Shown: positions 6,506 through 17,268, counted from the stretch's first letter. The stretch: 64,000 bases of DNA from Pseudomonas migulae (GCF_024169315.1 NZ_JALJWR010000001.1:1695501-1759500), one strand, 5' to 3'. Numbers and translations are program-made. Notes: generated by a model from the letters alone, not told the origin.

Positions 6506-9009
6506 TGGCACGCTTGCCGCTGTTGCGCCTGTTCAGTCTCGCCCTCCGCCAATTGCTGCGCGACGCCCGCGCCGGCGAGTTGCGGGTGTTGTTCTTCGCC
6601 TTGCTGGTGGCGGTGGCGGCGAGTACCGCCATCGGTTACTTCGGTGCCCGCCTGAACGGCGCCATGATGCTGCGCGCCACCGAATTCCTTGGCGCCGACC
6701 TGCTGCTCGAGGGCAGCTCACCGGCGCGGCCCGAACAGATCAAAAGCGGGACGGAGCTGGGCCTCGAACATGCGCAGGTGGTGGAATTCTCCAGTGTCAT
6801 CGCCACTGACAATGGCATTCAGCTGTCCAGTATCAAAGCCGCCGACGAGGTCTATCCCCTGCGCGGCGAACTGAAAAGCGCCCCCGCCCCCTTTGCACCG
6901 GAAGAGTCCGGGGGCGGACCGAAACCCGGTGAGGCCTGGGTCGAGGCACGATTGCTGACCGCACTGGACCTGAAGATCGGCGACAGCATCGACGTCGGCA
7001 TGCGCACCCTGAAACTGGCGCGAGTGCTGACTTACGAACCGGATCGCGCCGGCAATTTCTACAGCCTGACGCCGCGCGTGCTGATCAACCTCAGCGACCT
7101 CGCCGCCACCGGCGTGGTGCAACCCGGCAGCCGCGTCAGTTACCGCGAACTCTGGCGCGGCAAAGCCGAAGCGCTGGAAACCTATCGCCAACTGATCAAA
7201 CCCGGCCTCGCCGCCAACCAGCGCATCCAGGATGCGCGCGATGGCAACCGGCAGATTGGCGGCGCGCTGGGCAAGGCCGAACGTTACTTGAACATGGCGA
7301 GCCTGGTGGCGGTGCTGTTGTCCGGTGTCGCGGTGGCGCTGTCGGCAACACGCTTCGCAACCCGCCGCTTCGATGCCAGCGCGTTATTGCGCTGCCTCGG
7401 GCTGTCCCGCCGGGAAACCATGGTCCTGTTCAGTTTGCAGCTGACGGTGCTCGGCCTGTTGGCCAGCATCAGCGGCGCGTTGATTGGCTGGCTGGCGCAG
7501 CTGGGCCTGTTCGCGCTGCTGCATGATTTGTTGCCCACCGACGTTCCACCGGGCGGCCTGTTTCCGGCAATCGCCGGGATCGGCACCGGGCTGGTGGCGC
7601 TGGCCGGTTTTGCCTTGCCGCCACTGGCCGCATTGGGTCGGGTTCCGCCATTGCGGGTTTTGCGCCGCGACATGCTGCCGATTCCTTCCAGCACCTGGAT
7701 GGTCTACGGCGCGGCATTGGGCGCTCTCGGGCTGATCATGTGGCGCCTGAGCCTGGACCTGGTGCTGACCTTCGCCCTGCTCGGCGGTGGCGTGATTGCG
7801 GCGCTGGTGTTGGGTGGCTTGCTGTTGCTGCTGCTGAAAAGCCTGCGCCGGATGCTCGCGCGTGCTTCGTTGCCGTGGCGCCTCGGGTTGGGTCAATTGC
7901 TGCGTCATCCACTGGCGGCGGCAGGCCAATCCCTGGCCTTCGGTTTGATTCTACTGTCCATGGCGTTGATCGCCTTGCTGCGCGGTGAGCTGCTGGACAC
8001 CTGGCAAAACCAGTTGCCGAAAAACGCGCCGAACTACTTCGCGCTGAACATTCTGCCGGCCGACAAACAGGCCTTCACCGATCGCCTGATCGAACTGTCG
8101 GCGCAATCGGCGCCTCTGTACCCGGTGGTGCCGGGACGTTTGATCAGCATCAACGGCGAGCCGGTTCGGGACATCGTCAGCAAAGACTCGGCCGGAGATC
8201 GGGCGATCCAGCGCGACCTGAGCCTGACCTGGGCGGCGGACCTGCCCGCAGGTAACAAGCTCACGGCGGGAAACTGGTGGAGCGAACAGCCTGTAGACGA
8301 CGTTCCCGGCGTGTCAGTAGAAGGCAAAGTCGCCGAAAGCCTGAAGCTCAAGCTGGGCGATCATATGGTGTTTACCGTCGGCGGGGCCAATCGCGAAGCG
8401 AAAGTCACCAGCCTGCGGGAGATCAACTGGGACAACTTCCAGCCGAACTTCTTCATGATCTTCCAACCGGGAACATTGAAGGACTTACCGGCGACTTACC
8501 TGACCAGCTTCTATCTGGCGGCCGGTCATGATCAGCAGATTGTCGACCTGTCCCGCGCCTTTCCGGCGGTGACCATCCTGCAAGTCGAAGCCTTGCTTGC
8601 GCAACTGCGCAGCATCCTCGCCCAGGTCACCCTGGCGGTGGAATACGTGCTGTTGTTCGTGCTGGCAGCGGGGATGGCGGTGCTGTTCTCGGGTCTGCAA
8701 GCGACGCTGGATGAACGCATTCGTCAAGGCGCCTTGTTGCGAGCGCTGGGGGCCGAACGACAATTGCTGGTCAAGGCCCGGCGAATCGAGTTCGGTCTGC
8801 TCGGCGCGGTCAGCGGACTGCTGGCAGCGCTGGGTTCGGAACTGGTCAGCCTGGTGCTGTACCGTTACGCGTTCGATCTGCCCTGGCACCCACATCCATG
8901 GCTGTTGGTACTGCCATTGATCGGTGCCGTGCTGATCGGTGGTGCCGGTGTGTTCGGCACTCGCCGGGCGTTGAACGCCAGCCCCCTGACAGTGTTGCGC
9001 GAGGGTTGA
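6505..9009 (+). CDS. ybbP: ABC transporter permease YbbP (FtsX-like, MacB-type)
   Basis: The 834-residue integral membrane protein has a first transmembrane helix near residues 26-45, a large periplasmic domain, a three-helix FtsX block (about 255-370), four further helices around 390-500 ([69 protein letters not shown]), a second periplasmic domain and a final FtsX block (about 710-825). This duplicated ten-helix plan is that of YbbP. With YbbA and periplasmic TesA it is thought to extract hydrophobic compounds or damaged lipids from the inner membrane for hydrolysis. The ATG at 6505 overlaps the ybbA stop. Confidence 0.93.
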   Translation: MARLPLLRLFSLALRQLLRDARAGELRVLFFALLVAVAASTAIGYFGARLNGAMMLRATEFLGADLLLEGSSPARPEQIKSGTELGLEHAQVVEFSSVIATDNGIQLSSIKAADEVYPLRGELKSAPAPFAPEESGGGPKPGEAWVEARLLTALDLKIGDSIDVGMRTLKLARVLTYEPDRAGNFYSLTPRVLINLSDLAATGVVQPGSRVSYRELWRGKAEALETYRQLIKPGLAANQRIQDARDGNRQIGGALGKAERYLNMASLVAVLLSGVAVALSATRFATRRFDASALLRCLGLSRRETMVLFSLQLTVLGLLASISGALIGWLAQLGLFALLHDLLPTDVPPGGLFPAIAGIGTGLVALAGFALPPLAALGRVPPLRVLRRDMLPIPSSTWMVYGAALGALGLIMWRLSLDLVLTFALLGGGVIAALVLGGLLLLLLKSLRRMLARASLPWRLGLGQLLRHPLAAAGQSLAFGLILLSMALIALLRGELLDTWQNQLPKNAPNYFALNILPADKQAFTDRLIELSAQSAPLYPVVPGRLISINGEPVRDIVSKDSAGDRAIQRDLSLTWAADLPAGNKLTAGNWWSEQPVDDVPGVSVEGKVAESLKLKLGDHMVFTVGGANREAKVTSLREINWDNFQPNFFMIFQPGTLKDLPATYLTSFYLAAGHDQQIVDLSRAFPAVTILQVEALLAQLRSILAQVTLAVEYVLLFVLAAGMAVLFSGLQATLDERIRQGALLRALGAERQLLVKARRIEFGLLGAVSGLLAALGSELVSLVLYRYAFDLPWHPHPWLLVLPLIGAVLIGGAGVFGTRRALNASPLTVLREG

Positions 9010-9043
9010 TAGACTCAAGCCCTCTCCATCACAAGAAGTTGCC

Positions 9044-9541
9044 ATGAGCCGTTATCGCCCTCCCCGCACCGCTGGCACCGCGCTGATCACCCCCGAAGGT
9101 GAAGCGCGGATGCGGGCCGAGTTTCATGAGCTCTGGCATGTGCGCCGACCGCAAGTCACGCAATCGGTCAGCGAGGCGGCGGCGCAAGGTGATCGCTCCG
9201 AGAACGCCGAATACACCTACGGCAAAAAGATGCTGCGCGAGATCGACAGCCGCGTTCGTTTCCTGACCAAACGCCTGGAAGCACTCAAGGTGGTCAGCGA
9301 AAAGCCCAGCGATCCGAACAAGGTCTACTTCGGCGCCTGGGTCACAATCGAGGACGAGGACGGCAAGGAGTCGCGTTACCGCATCGTCGGCCCGGATGAA
9401 CTGGACTTGAAACTGGGCCTGATCAGTATCGACTCACCCTTGGCACGCGCCCTGATCGGCAAGGCGCTGGACGCTGAAGTTCGCGTCCAGACACCGACTG
9501 GCGAGCAGTGCGTGTACATCGTGGCGATTGAATACCCCTAG
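9044..9541 (+). CDS. greB: Transcript cleavage factor GreB
   Basis: The 165-residue protein has the two GreA/GreB parts: an N-terminal antiparallel coiled coil (about 16-85, with the tip acidic sequence [10 protein letters not shown] that reaches the RNA polymerase active site) and a C-terminal FKBP-like domain (about 90-165, [16 protein letters not shown]... RIVGPDELD). It binds the secondary channel of RNA polymerase and stimulates cleavage of backtracked RNA. The extra N-terminal positively charged residues and [26 protein letters not shown] favour GreB over GreA. It lies 34 bases after ybbP and may be partly co-transcribed with it. Confidence 0.96.
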   Translation: MSRYRPPRTAGTALITPEGEARMRAEFHELWHVRRPQVTQSVSEAAAQGDRSENAEYTYGKKMLREIDSRVRFLTKRLEALKVVSEKPSDPNKVYFGAWVTIEDEDGKESRYRIVGPDELDLKLGLISIDSPLARALIGKALDAEVRVQTPTGEQCVYIVAIEYP

Positions 9542-9544
9542 GCC

Positions 9545-9853
9545 TTAACGGCGGGTGATCAACCCTTGGCGGGCAACGCGTGTCAGCTGCTTGATCACTT
9601 CCGGCGCTTCTTCGAGGCTGGGCGACTGAATCACTGCCAGGTCGAAACTGTCGCTGGCAAATCGGGCCAGCGATTCACCGTCTTCGACAAACTGGATCAG
9701 GAACGCTGCGGGCCCACCGGTACGACGTGGCCAGCCATCCAGATAACGCAAGAGCGTCGGCTGGTGTTTGCCGCCAAGCAGGATTTTTGGATTGCGCTGG
9801 GTGAGGTGTGCCGTGATCGGCGCGGGGCGTACAACGGGGTTTAGTGCATTCAT
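9545..9853 (-). CDS. Short protein resembling the C-terminal half of a methyltransferase fold
   Basis: The 102-residue product contains GESLARFASDSFDLAVIQSPSLEEAPEVIKQLTRVARQGLITRR, which looks like strands 4-5 of a class I SAM-dependent methyltransferase (compare FDLVV...DPEAALRELARVLKPGG), but the glycine-rich SAM-binding motif I that should lie upstream is absent; instead there is a basic, proline-rich N-terminus. It may be a shortened family member of non-enzymatic role or a decayed gene. It converges on greB with only three bases between stop codons. The ATG at 9853 lacks a close ribosome-binding site; a GAGG lies 13 bases upstream. Confidence 0.55.
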   Translation of the reverse strand: MNALNPVVRPAPITAHLTQRNPKILLGGKHQPTLLRYLDGWPRRTGGPAAFLIQFVEDGESLARFASDSFDLAVIQSPSLEEAPEVIKQLTRVARQGLITRR

Positions 9854-10058
9854 TGTGTCGTGTCTCTGCCTCAAAAGTCTGCATGGCAGGTGAGAGGCAA
9901 CACCGAACCAGCGCTTTAGCGGTATTTCGAAGCCTGTTTCAAGCTTCTATCGGCAACTGAATGAGTCACCTGGCGCCCCGCAAGTAGCTGTTTAAATCGG
10001 CGCATGAGCAGCATCCTAGAGAAGCTGACTGGACAGTGTCAAGAATGACGCACAACAA

Positions 10059-10085
10059 AAAAGGCCCGCGCAATGCGGGCCTTTT
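10059..10085 (-). terminator. Terminator of the DoxX-family gene
   Basis: Stem AAAAGGCCCGC / GCGGGCCTTTT with a five-base loop, flanked by A on the left and T on the right, so it can act on both strands; the DoxX gene stop lies 17 bases away. Confidence 0.88.
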
Positions 10086-10101
10086 CGTTGAGCCAGAGCG
10101 G

Positions 10102-10536
10102 TCAGCCAGCGATGGCGCGGTCGGCCGACAGTTTGCCGGCGCCTTCGATCAGCACCGCGATGCTGCCACCGAGCAGGGCCAGGGCGAATTCATAACCGTT
10201 GTTGGCCATGAACAATCCGTTAGGAAGGTGTACCGAGAAAATCGCCACCAGCGAGAGGAAGGTCAGGCCGAGGGCTGCCGGACGGACCAGCAAGCCGATG
10301 ATCAAGGCCAGACCGCCGAAGAACTCGGTACCGCCCGCCAGCGTCGCCATCAGGTAGCCCGGCGCCAGGCCGATACTCTCCATGTACTGCGCGGTGCCGG
10401 CCAGGCCGTAACCACCGAACGCCCCGAAGAGTTTCTGCGCGCCGTGGGCTGCGAAGATGATACCGACGAAGATCCGCAAAACAGTCAGGCCGTAGCCAGC
10501 GCGGGTAAACAGTACCTTGTTGATCAGTGAGCTCAT
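10102..10536 (-). CDS. DoxX-family inner membrane protein
   Basis: The 144-residue protein has four predicted membrane helices (YGLTVLRIFVGIIFAAHGAQKLF, GYLMATLAGGTEFFGGLALIIGLL, AALGLTFLSLVAIFSVHL, FALALLGGSIAVLIEGAG) and the DoxX signature RIFVGIIFAAHGAQKLFGAFGG. DoxX relatives are quinone-linked or oxidoreductase-associated membrane proteins whose exact activity is rarely known. It is a single gene with its own terminator and about 100 bases of A+T-rich upstream DNA. The start codon has only a weak ribosome-binding site (GGAT). Confidence 0.9.
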   Translation of the reverse strand: MSSLINKVLFTRAGYGLTVLRIFVGIIFAAHGAQKLFGAFGGYGLAGTAQYMESIGLAPGYLMATLAGGTEFFGGLALIIGLLVRPAALGLTFLSLVAIFSVHLPNGLFMANNGYEFALALLGGSIAVLIEGAGKLSADRAIAG

Positions 10537-10641
10537 GCTGTGTCATCCATTGTGAGTTTGTGTGTTGGTTGGCCGCTATATTAATCAGTAAATCGAATGT
10601 TAAAAGCGCAATATTTCCACCATAACAATCAGTTTAGTCGA

Positions 10642-12063
10642 TCATTTCCGTGAGGCCACTTTCTGCCCCTGAGGCTCCAACGACTCCCGCTCCCGATCGA
10701 ACGCCAGGTAATACTTGTTCACGCTATTAACATAGCTGACAGGGCCCATTCCCACCTGCTCCATGGCGATGCGCTCGACCTGGAAGAACCACTGATTGGG
10801 ATTCAAACCCCGGCGCCGCGCCTCGGCGCGCATGCCTTGAACCCGCTCCGGCCCGATGTTGTAGGCCGCCAGCACGAACGCCATGCGCTCACGCTCGTTG
10901 AGTTTGGGGCTGGCAAAAAACTTGCGGCGGATCATCGCCAGGTACTTGGCTCCGGCCTGCACGTTGGCGTCGAGGTCCTGAATGTTATTGACCCCCACCC
11001 GCTGGGCCGCGGACGGAGTGATCTGCATCAGGCCGGTGGGGCCGCCACCGCTGCGGGCATTGGGCTGCAGCGCGGATTCCTTGAACGCCAGTGCCGCCAG
11101 GTTCAGCCAGTCCATGCCTTGGGCAGCAGCGTGCTTTTGCAGCACCGGTCGAAGTTTTTCCAGGCGCTGGCGATCAGCCTTGGCCAGCGGATAGTGCACT
11201 TGATACAGGCGCCGATAGATCCTCAGGAACGACGCGTCCTGATCCGAGGGCTTTTTGTAGCCGGTGAGGAAGCGGTCGATACTCGCCCGCAGCATCGAAG
11301 CATCGCGACGCACAAACCAGTACTCCTCCCCCGGCTCGCTGATCAGCACCTGCCGATCAAAGCGCAGCTTGGGCAAGATCTTGCCCCAGCGTTCGGCAAT
11401 CGGTTGCTCGACGATCGTCAGGTGAAAGATGCCGCCCTGCACCATCTCCAGCACGTCTTCGACCGCCAGGGTCGGATCGACCCACTCGATCTTTACCGGG
11501 GCCAGTTTGTGCAGGGCGAGTTTTTGATTGATCTGACTGATCGCTTCTCCGGCGGCGCTACCGGTGGGCAATGCCAGGGTTTTACCGGAAAGCTGTTCAA
11601 GGTGGGTGTAGCGTTTCTCGCCTTTGATCCCCACCAACACCAGCGGGATGTTGCTGGCAATAGGCTCACTGGTGCTGACGGCGTAACCCGGTTGCAGATC
11701 GAGCAATTCCCCCGGCGCAACCAGATCGCCCTCCCCGCGCTGTAACGCGCCGAGCAGTTGATCCTTGGCTTTGGGGATGATCTTGAGGGTGACTTCCTGA
11801 CCGTCGCGGGCGTGACCATTGAGGTATTGCTCGAAAGCGCGCAATCGATGGTATTCGACGCCGATGGCCTGGCCCTGGACTTCGCCGGAGCTGTTGCGGC
11901 TCTGGTTGACCAGCACCTTCAGCACACGGCTGCTGCGGATTTCCTGCAGATCGCGCACCTTGGCCGCCGGCACGGCTTGCAGCGGGCCGGCCAGACGCGC
12001 AACCGCCGGCATCGGCAGGAGCAACGAACCACACAGCAGTAACAAAATCGAGGGACGTGTCAT
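10642..12063 (-). CDS. MltF-like membrane-bound lytic murein transglycosylase
   Basis: The 473-residue exported protein has a signal peptide (about 1-22), a bacterial solute-binding protein type 3 domain (about 45-270) and an SLT goose-lysozyme-like catalytic domain (about 305-440) with catalytic Glu329 in AFKESAL, the GLMQI motif (344-348) and a downstream AAYNIGPERV. These enzymes cleave the glycan MurNAc-GlcNAc bond to form 1,6-anhydro ends, remodelling peptidoglycan. MltF pairs the two domains in this order; the binding domain senses muropeptide stems. No lipobox is evident, so this is probably a soluble or loosely associated paralogue rather than MltF itself. Confidence 0.9.
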   Translation of the reverse strand: MTRPSILLLLCGSLLLPMPAVARLAGPLQAVPAAKVRDLQEIRSSRVLKVLVNQSRNSSGEVQGQAIGVEYHRLRAFEQYLNGHARDGQEVTLKIIPKAKDQLLGALQRGEGDLVAPGELLDLQPGYAVSTSEPIASNIPLVLVGIKGEKRYTHLEQLSGKTLALPTGSAAGEAISQINQKLALHKLAPVKIEWVDPTLAVEDVLEMVQGGIFHLTIVEQPIAERWGKILPKLRFDRQVLISEPGEEYWFVRRDASMLRASIDRFLTGYKKPSDQDASFLRIYRRLYQVHYPLAKADRQRLEKLRPVLQKHAAAQGMDWLNLAALAFKESALQPNARSGGGPTGLMQITPSAAQRVGVNNIQDLDANVQAGAKYLAMIRRKFFASPKLNERERMAFVLAAYNIGPERVQGMRAEARRRGLNPNQWFFQVERIAMEQVGMGPVSYVNSVNKYYLAFDRERESLEPQGQKVASRK

Positions 12064-12298
12064 CCACTCTCCGGAAAGAATACTGGGCCGATCTCAACAA
12101 TTTTCATGAAATCGAACGACAGAAACAGAGCGCCTTGAGCGCTGGCAAAGTGCGAAAGACTGGCACAGTGATGGCACGCTGACCACCCCGGCTTGCCTCG
12201 CGGCATCAAAAGACAGCTTTAACTCGTTGTAGTTCTTGGCTTTTCTTATAAATCTACAGCTCTGATATGCTTTCCGGCCTTTGGTCCGAGGTAGCACC

Positions 12299-13108
12299 AT
12301 GCAACTCATCGATATCGGCGTCAACCTGACCAACCCCAGTTTTGCCGACAAGCACCAGGCTGTACTCGACCGCGCGTATGCCGCCGGGGTCTGCCAATTG
12401 GTGCTCACCGGCACCAGTGTCGAGGGCAGTGAACAGGCGCTGGAACTGTGCCAGCAACTGGATGACACGGCGCAACGGCTGTTCGCCACTGCCGGCATTC
12501 ATCCTCACTCGGCCAGCGACTGGAACGCCGACAGCGCCCAGCGCCTGCGCAGCCTTCTCAAAGAGCCGAACGTGGTGGCCGTGGGTGAATGCGGCCTGGA
12601 TTTCAATCGCGATTTCTCGCCGCGTCCGCAACAGGAAAAAGTCCTCGAAGCGCACCTGGAGATGGCCGTCGAACTGCAATTGCCAGTGTTTCTCCATGAG
12701 CGCGACGCCAGTCAGCGTTTGCTGGAAATCCTCCGCGATTACCGCGACCAGTTGCCCGCCGCCGTGGTGCATTGCTTCACCGGCGAGAAGAAAGCGCTGT
12801 TCAGTTACCTCGATCTGGATTTGCACATCGGCATCACTGGCTGGATTTGCGACGAGCGTCGCGGCACGCACCTGCATCCGTTGGTGAAGGAAATCAAGCG
12901 CGGGCGGTTGATGCTGGAGAGTGATGCACCGTATCTGCTGCCGCGCAGCTTGCGGCCCAAGCCGAAGAATGGCCGTAACGAACCGGCGTATCTGACTGAA
13001 GTGTTGCGGGAAGTGGCGTTGCATCGCGGGGAAAGCGAGGAAGAACTGGCGGCTCACAGCACCGCGTGTGCGCGGGCCTTTTTCGGACTGCCGTCAATAG
13101 CCGGATGA
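12299..13108 (+). CDS. tatD: TatD-family metal-dependent hydrolase (DNase)
   Basis: The 269-residue TIM-barrel enzyme shows all TatD signatures: the strand [57 protein letters not shown] and [11 protein letters not shown]. Family members are 3'-5' exonucleases/DNases linked to DNA repair after oxidative damage. The normal first motif is H-x-H; here it reads DIGVNLTN, as in E. coli TatD itself. The ATG at 12299 follows GAGG at seven bases. The TAT export genes are not nearby, so the name reflects family only. An 11-base hairpin lies just downstream, shared with the convergent dehydrogenase gene. Confidence 0.93.
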   Translation: MQLIDIGVNLTNPSFADKHQAVLDRAYAAGVCQLVLTGTSVEGSEQALELCQQLDDTAQRLFATAGIHPHSASDWNADSAQRLRSLLKEPNVVAVGECGLDFNRDFSPRPQQEKVLEAHLEMAVELQLPVFLHERDASQRLLEILRDYRDQLPAAVVHCFTGEKKALFSYLDLDLHIGITGWICDERRGTHLHPLVKEIKRGRLMLESDAPYLLPRSLRPKPKNGRNEPAYLTEVLREVALHRGESEEELAAHSTACARAFFGLPSIAG

Positions 13109-13111
13109 CGC

Positions 13112-13138
13112 ATCGCGGGCCTGGAGCAGGCCCGCGAT
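13112..13138. terminator. Bidirectional intrinsic hairpin between convergent genes
   Basis: Perfect eleven-base stem ATCGCGGGCCT / AGGCCCGCGAT with a five-base loop, located between the tatD and acyl-CoA dehydrogenase stop codons. There is no T run, so termination would be weak or the hairpin protects 3' ends. Confidence 0.6.
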
Positions 13139-13147
13139 ACAGCGGTC

Positions 13148-14377
<1,230 letters not shown>

Positions 14378-14553
14378 GAGCAGCTACCTTCTTGAGGGAG
14401 GTTGTTTAGGTCATGCAATCGATGCTAGAACAGCTACGAAAATTTACCTAGCCTATTCTCGGCGTGTATTAACATTCATCACCGATATATGATCGGGTGA
14501 TTGCCGAGGCCCCCGGCCTCATCAAAATGCCCCAACAATAAGAGTGCAGCGCA

Positions 14554-15483
14554 ATGAATCTGAGCAAGGTCGACCTCAACCTTTTCATCGTCTTCGACGC
14601 GATCTACACCGAAGCCAACCTGACCCGCGCCGGGCAGATTGTCGGCATTACTCAGCCTGCGGTCTCAAACGCTCTGGCACGCTTGCGCGAGACCTTCAAC
14701 GATCCGCTCTTCGTTCGCACGGCCCAGGGCATGGTGCCAACGCCGATGGCGCAAAACATCATCGGCCCGGTGCGCAATGCCCTTTCCCTGCTGCGCGTGT
14801 CGGTACAGGAAAGCCGTATCTTCAACCCGCTGCAGGCAGTCAAGACGTACCGCATCAGCATGACCGACCTCACTGAAGCGGTGATCCTGCCGCCACTGTT
14901 CCAGCGCCTGCGACGCCTGGCGCCGACGGTGATCATCGAAAGCTTTTTGTCCAAGCGCCGCGAGACCACCAAGGAACTGGCGGCCGGGCGTCTCGACTTC
15001 GCGGTGGACGCACCGCTCAACACCGACCCGCAAGTGCGTCACGTCAAGTTGATGGAAGACCGTTACGTGTGTGCCATGCGCAAGGGCCATCCGCTGGCGG
15101 GCAAGGAGAAATTCACCCTCGATGACTACCTGTCGCTGACCCACATCCATATTTCCAGCCGTCGCAGCGGTCTCGGTCATGTTGACCTCGCACTCGGGAA
15201 AATGGGCATTCAGCGCAAGATCGCCTTGCGTTCCCAGCATTACCTGATGGCATCGCAGGTGTTGCAGCAGACCGACATGGTCATGACCGTGCCGGAACGC
15301 TTCGCCCGCCGCCATGATTTGTATTCGGTGAACCTGCCGGTCAACGATGTACCGCCGGTGGAAACCCACCTCTACTGGCACGAAAGCACCGACCAGGACC
15401 CGGCCAACCGCTGGATGCGCGAGCAGATGATCGAGTTGTGTCAGCAGGTGACGGCGCATGAGAAGAAGCTCGATAAGGTGTAA
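14554..15483 (+). CDS. LysR-type transcriptional regulator
   Basis: The 309-residue regulator has an N-terminal winged helix (residues 1-65; VDLNLFIVFDAIYTEANLTRAGQIVGITQPAVSNALARLRETFNDPLFVR) typical of the LeuO/NodD/SyrM branch, and a periplasmic-binding-like effector domain (about 95-300). It is divergent from the acyl-CoA dehydrogenase gene, so control of that gene by a fatty-acyl or aromatic effector is the simple inference. The inducer is not identifiable from sequence. A REP hairpin pair follows the stop. Confidence 0.92.
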   Translation: MNLSKVDLNLFIVFDAIYTEANLTRAGQIVGITQPAVSNALARLRETFNDPLFVRTAQGMVPTPMAQNIIGPVRNALSLLRVSVQESRIFNPLQAVKTYRISMTDLTEAVILPPLFQRLRRLAPTVIIESFLSKRRETTKELAAGRLDFAVDAPLNTDPQVRHVKLMEDRYVCAMRKGHPLAGKEKFTLDDYLSLTHIHISSRRSGLGHVDLALGKMGIQRKIALRSQHYLMASQVLQQTDMVMTVPERFARRHDLYSVNLPVNDVPPVETHLYWHESTDQDPANRWMREQMIELCQQVTAHEKKLDKV

Positions 15484-15505
15484 GGCGTTAGACTGCGTTA
15501 TCGTT

Positions 15506-15572
15506 CTTCGCGGGCAAGCCTCGCTCCTACTAGTTTTACGCGAACGTGTAGGAGCGAGGCTTGCCCGCGAAG
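15506..15572. repeat. REP hairpin pair
   Basis: Two 25-base inverted copies of a GTAGGAGCGAGGCTTGCC-type REP (15506-15530 and 15548-15572) around a 17-base centre, between the LysR gene and liuR. This is the 'coloured' GGAGCGAGG version also seen at 50.1 and 53.3 kb. Confidence 0.9.
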
Positions 15573-15604
15573 AGGCTCGCAAGAACACTGAAGATCCCTG
15601 CCCC

Positions 15605-15620
15605 TTGACGTAAACGTCAA
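15605..15620. promoter_or_regulatory. LiuR-type operator at the liuR promoter
   Basis: TTGACGTAAACGTCAA is a perfect inverted repeat (TTGACGT / ACGTCAA around AA). Its left arm doubles as a -35 element (TTGACG), as is usual for MerR-family operators that sit in the promoter spacer. The same ACGT-TNACGT core occurs twice before liuA, so autoregulation of liuR is likely. Confidence 0.75.
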
Positions 15621-15662
15621 CCTGCCATTAGCTTAGCGCCATGACCTTTTTCGAGCGCTTCC

Positions 15663-16064
15663 ATGAGCAGCCAGACCTACAGCATTTCCGACCTCGCCCG
15701 TGAACTCGATATCACCACGCGGGCCATTCGCTTTTATGAAGAGCAAGGCCTGCTCAGCCCCGAGCGCCGTGGCCAGGAACGCGTGTATACGCCTCGTGAC
15801 AAGGTCAGCCTGAAGCTGATCCTGCGGGGCAAGCGCATTGGCTTTTCCCTGGCCGAGTGCCGTGAGCTGATCGAACTCTACGACCCGACCGGCGGCAACC
15901 AGAAACAACTGCAAACCATGCTGAACAAGATCGCCGAGCGCCGCGAACAGCTGGAGCAGCAGATGCTCGACATCGAACAGATGAAGCTGGAACTGGACAC
16001 GGCGCAGGAGCGCTGCACCCAGGCACTGGAGCAGACGATCAAGAGCCAGGAAGCGATTCAGTAA
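15663..16064 (+). CDS. liuR: MerR-family regulator of leucine/isovalerate degradation
   Basis: The 133-residue regulator has a MerR winged helix (YSISDLARELDITTRAIRFYEEQGLLSPERRGQERVYTPRDKVSLKLIL) and a long dimerisation coiled coil (about 80-125), but no metal-binding cysteines at the C-terminus (the only Cys residues are in AECREL and ERCTQA). LiuR represses branched-chain amino acid degradation genes and is relieved by a pathway acyl-CoA. The palindromic operator 40-60 bases upstream and matching sites before liuA support the assignment. In this genome liuR is followed by liuE but separated from liuABCD by the ligase and crcY. Confidence 0.93.
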   Translation: MSSQTYSISDLARELDITTRAIRFYEEQGLLSPERRGQERVYTPRDKVSLKLILRGKRIGFSLAECRELIELYDPTGGNQKQLQTMLNKIAERREQLEQQMLDIEQMKLELDTAQERCTQALEQTIKSQEAIQ

Positions 16065-16077
16065 GTCCACACAGTCC

Positions 16078-16171
16078 CCCTGCGGGAGCGGGCTTGCTCG
16101 CGAAAGCGATTTCTCAGCCAACATCAATGTTGAATCTAAGTCCGTCTTCGCGAGCAGGCCCGCTCCCACAG
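16078..16171. repeat. REP hairpin pair
   Basis: Inverted copies of the GGGAGCGGGCTTGCTCGCGAA-type REP (arms about 16081-16107 and 16146-16171) around a centre containing ATCAATGTTGA, between liuR and liuE. Confidence 0.88.
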
Positions 16172-16208
16172 TAGATCGTTGTTCGCCCACTATTACAGGT
16201 GAATCCCC

Positions 16209-17108
16209 ATGTCCCTTCCCTCCCATGTACGCCTGGTCGAAGTCGGCCCCCGCGACGGTCTGCAAAACGAAGCCCAGCCCATCAGCGTTGCGGACAAGGT
16301 GCAACTGGTCGACGCGCTGACCGCTGCGGGCCTTGGTTATATAGAAGTCGGCAGTTTCGTTTCGCCCAAGTGGGTGCCGCAAATGGCCGGTTCCGCCGAA
16401 GTGTTCGCGCAGATCCAGCGCAAACCAGGCGTGACCTATGGCGCACTCGCCCCCAATCTGCGCGGGTTCGAAGATGCGATCGCCGCCGGGGTCAAGGAAG
16501 TCGCAGTGTTCGCCGCAGCGTCAGAAGCCTTCTCACAACGCAACATCAACTGCTCGATCAGCGAAAGCCTGGAGCGTTTTGCGCCGATCATGGAGGCTGC
16601 CAAACAACATGGCGCCAGCGTGCGCGGATACGTGTCGTGTGTGCTGGGTTGCCCGTACGAAGGTCACGTCGCACCGGAACAGGTCGCCCGGGTCGCCCGT
16701 GAGCTCTACGCCATGGGCTGCTACGAAATCTCGCTGGGCGACACCATCGGCACCGGCACGGCTGGCGCGACACGCAAGATGTTCGACGTGGTGTCCGCCG
16801 ACGTGCCACGGGAAAAACTCGCCGGGCACTTCCACGACACTTACGGCCAGGCCATGGCCAATATCTACGCCAGCCTGCTGGAAGGCATCGCGGTGTTCGA
16901 CAGCTCCATCGCCGGTCTCGGCGGCTGCCCGTACGCCAAGGGCGCCAGCGGTAACGTCGCCACTGAAGACGTGGTTTATCTGTTGAATGGTTTGGGCATC
17001 GACACCGGTATTGACCTGGACGCCTTGATTCTGGCCGGTCAGCAGATTTGTACCGTGTTGGGCCGTTCGACGGGTTCGCGCGTGGCCAAGGCGCGCAGCG
17101 CCCAGTGA
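16209..17108 (+). CDS. liuE: Hydroxymethylglutaryl-CoA lyase
   Basis: The 299-residue TIM-barrel enzyme splits 3-hydroxy-3-methylglutaryl-CoA to acetyl-CoA and acetoacetate, the last step of leucine degradation. Family signatures: VRLVEVGPRDGLQNE at the start (metal-binding Asp), SFVSPKWVPQMA, YVSCVLGCPYEG, ISLGDTIGTGT, HFHDTYGQA (His metal ligands) and the catalytic loop GLGGCPYAKGASGN with the conserved Cys. Length is typical of bacterial and mitochondrial forms. The synonym mvaB is used in P. putida. It lies downstream of liuR and directly upstream of the sRNA gene crcY. Confidence 0.96.
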   Translation: MSLPSHVRLVEVGPRDGLQNEAQPISVADKVQLVDALTAAGLGYIEVGSFVSPKWVPQMAGSAEVFAQIQRKPGVTYGALAPNLRGFEDAIAAGVKEVAVFAAASEAFSQRNINCSISESLERFAPIMEAAKQHGASVRGYVSCVLGCPYEGHVAPEQVARVARELYAMGCYEISLGDTIGTGTAGATRKMFDVVSADVPREKLAGHFHDTYGQAMANIYASLLEGIAVFDSSIAGLGGCPYAKGASGNVATEDVVYLLNGLGIDTGIDLDALILAGQQICTVLGRSTGSRVAKARSAQ

Positions 17109-17119
17109 GTGTGTCCGGG

Positions 17120-17161
17120 TGTTACCGCCCATTCTGAAATGTGGGGCTCAACCGAGTAACA
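17120..17161. promoter_or_regulatory. Candidate CbrB enhancer half-sites upstream of crcY
   Basis: TGTTAC (17120-17125) and GTAACA (17156-17161) form an inverted pair 82-125 bases upstream of the crcY -24 box. CbrB, the NtrC-type activator of crc sRNA genes, binds TGTTAC-like inverted motifs; the spacing here (30 bases) is wider than the usual 12-16, so the two may be halves of separate sites. Confidence 0.4.
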
Positions 17162-17242
17162 CGGAAACAAATTGTCGGGTTTTGCCTGAGAGAAAAATCC
17201 GACAAAAATTCAAGCTATTGATTTTAAAGGATTTTTAAAAGT

Positions 17243-17258
17243 TGGCACGGCTTCTGCT
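17243..17258 (+). promoter_or_regulatory. RpoN (sigma54) promoter of crcY
   Basis: TGGCAC at the -24 position and TGC at -12 give the required GG-N10-GC spacing (GG 17244-17245, GC 17256-17257). Transcription should begin about 17268-17269, at the start of the A-rich sRNA. Confidence 0.85.
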
Positions 17259-17268
17259 ATCTCTATGG

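Noticed and set aside
12161..12176. RpoN-like TGGCAC-N8-GGC upstream of tatD
   Set aside because: GG-N10-GC spacing is met, but the -12 box reads TGGCA instead of TTGCA, it is 120 bases from the start codon, and TatD is not a known RpoN target.
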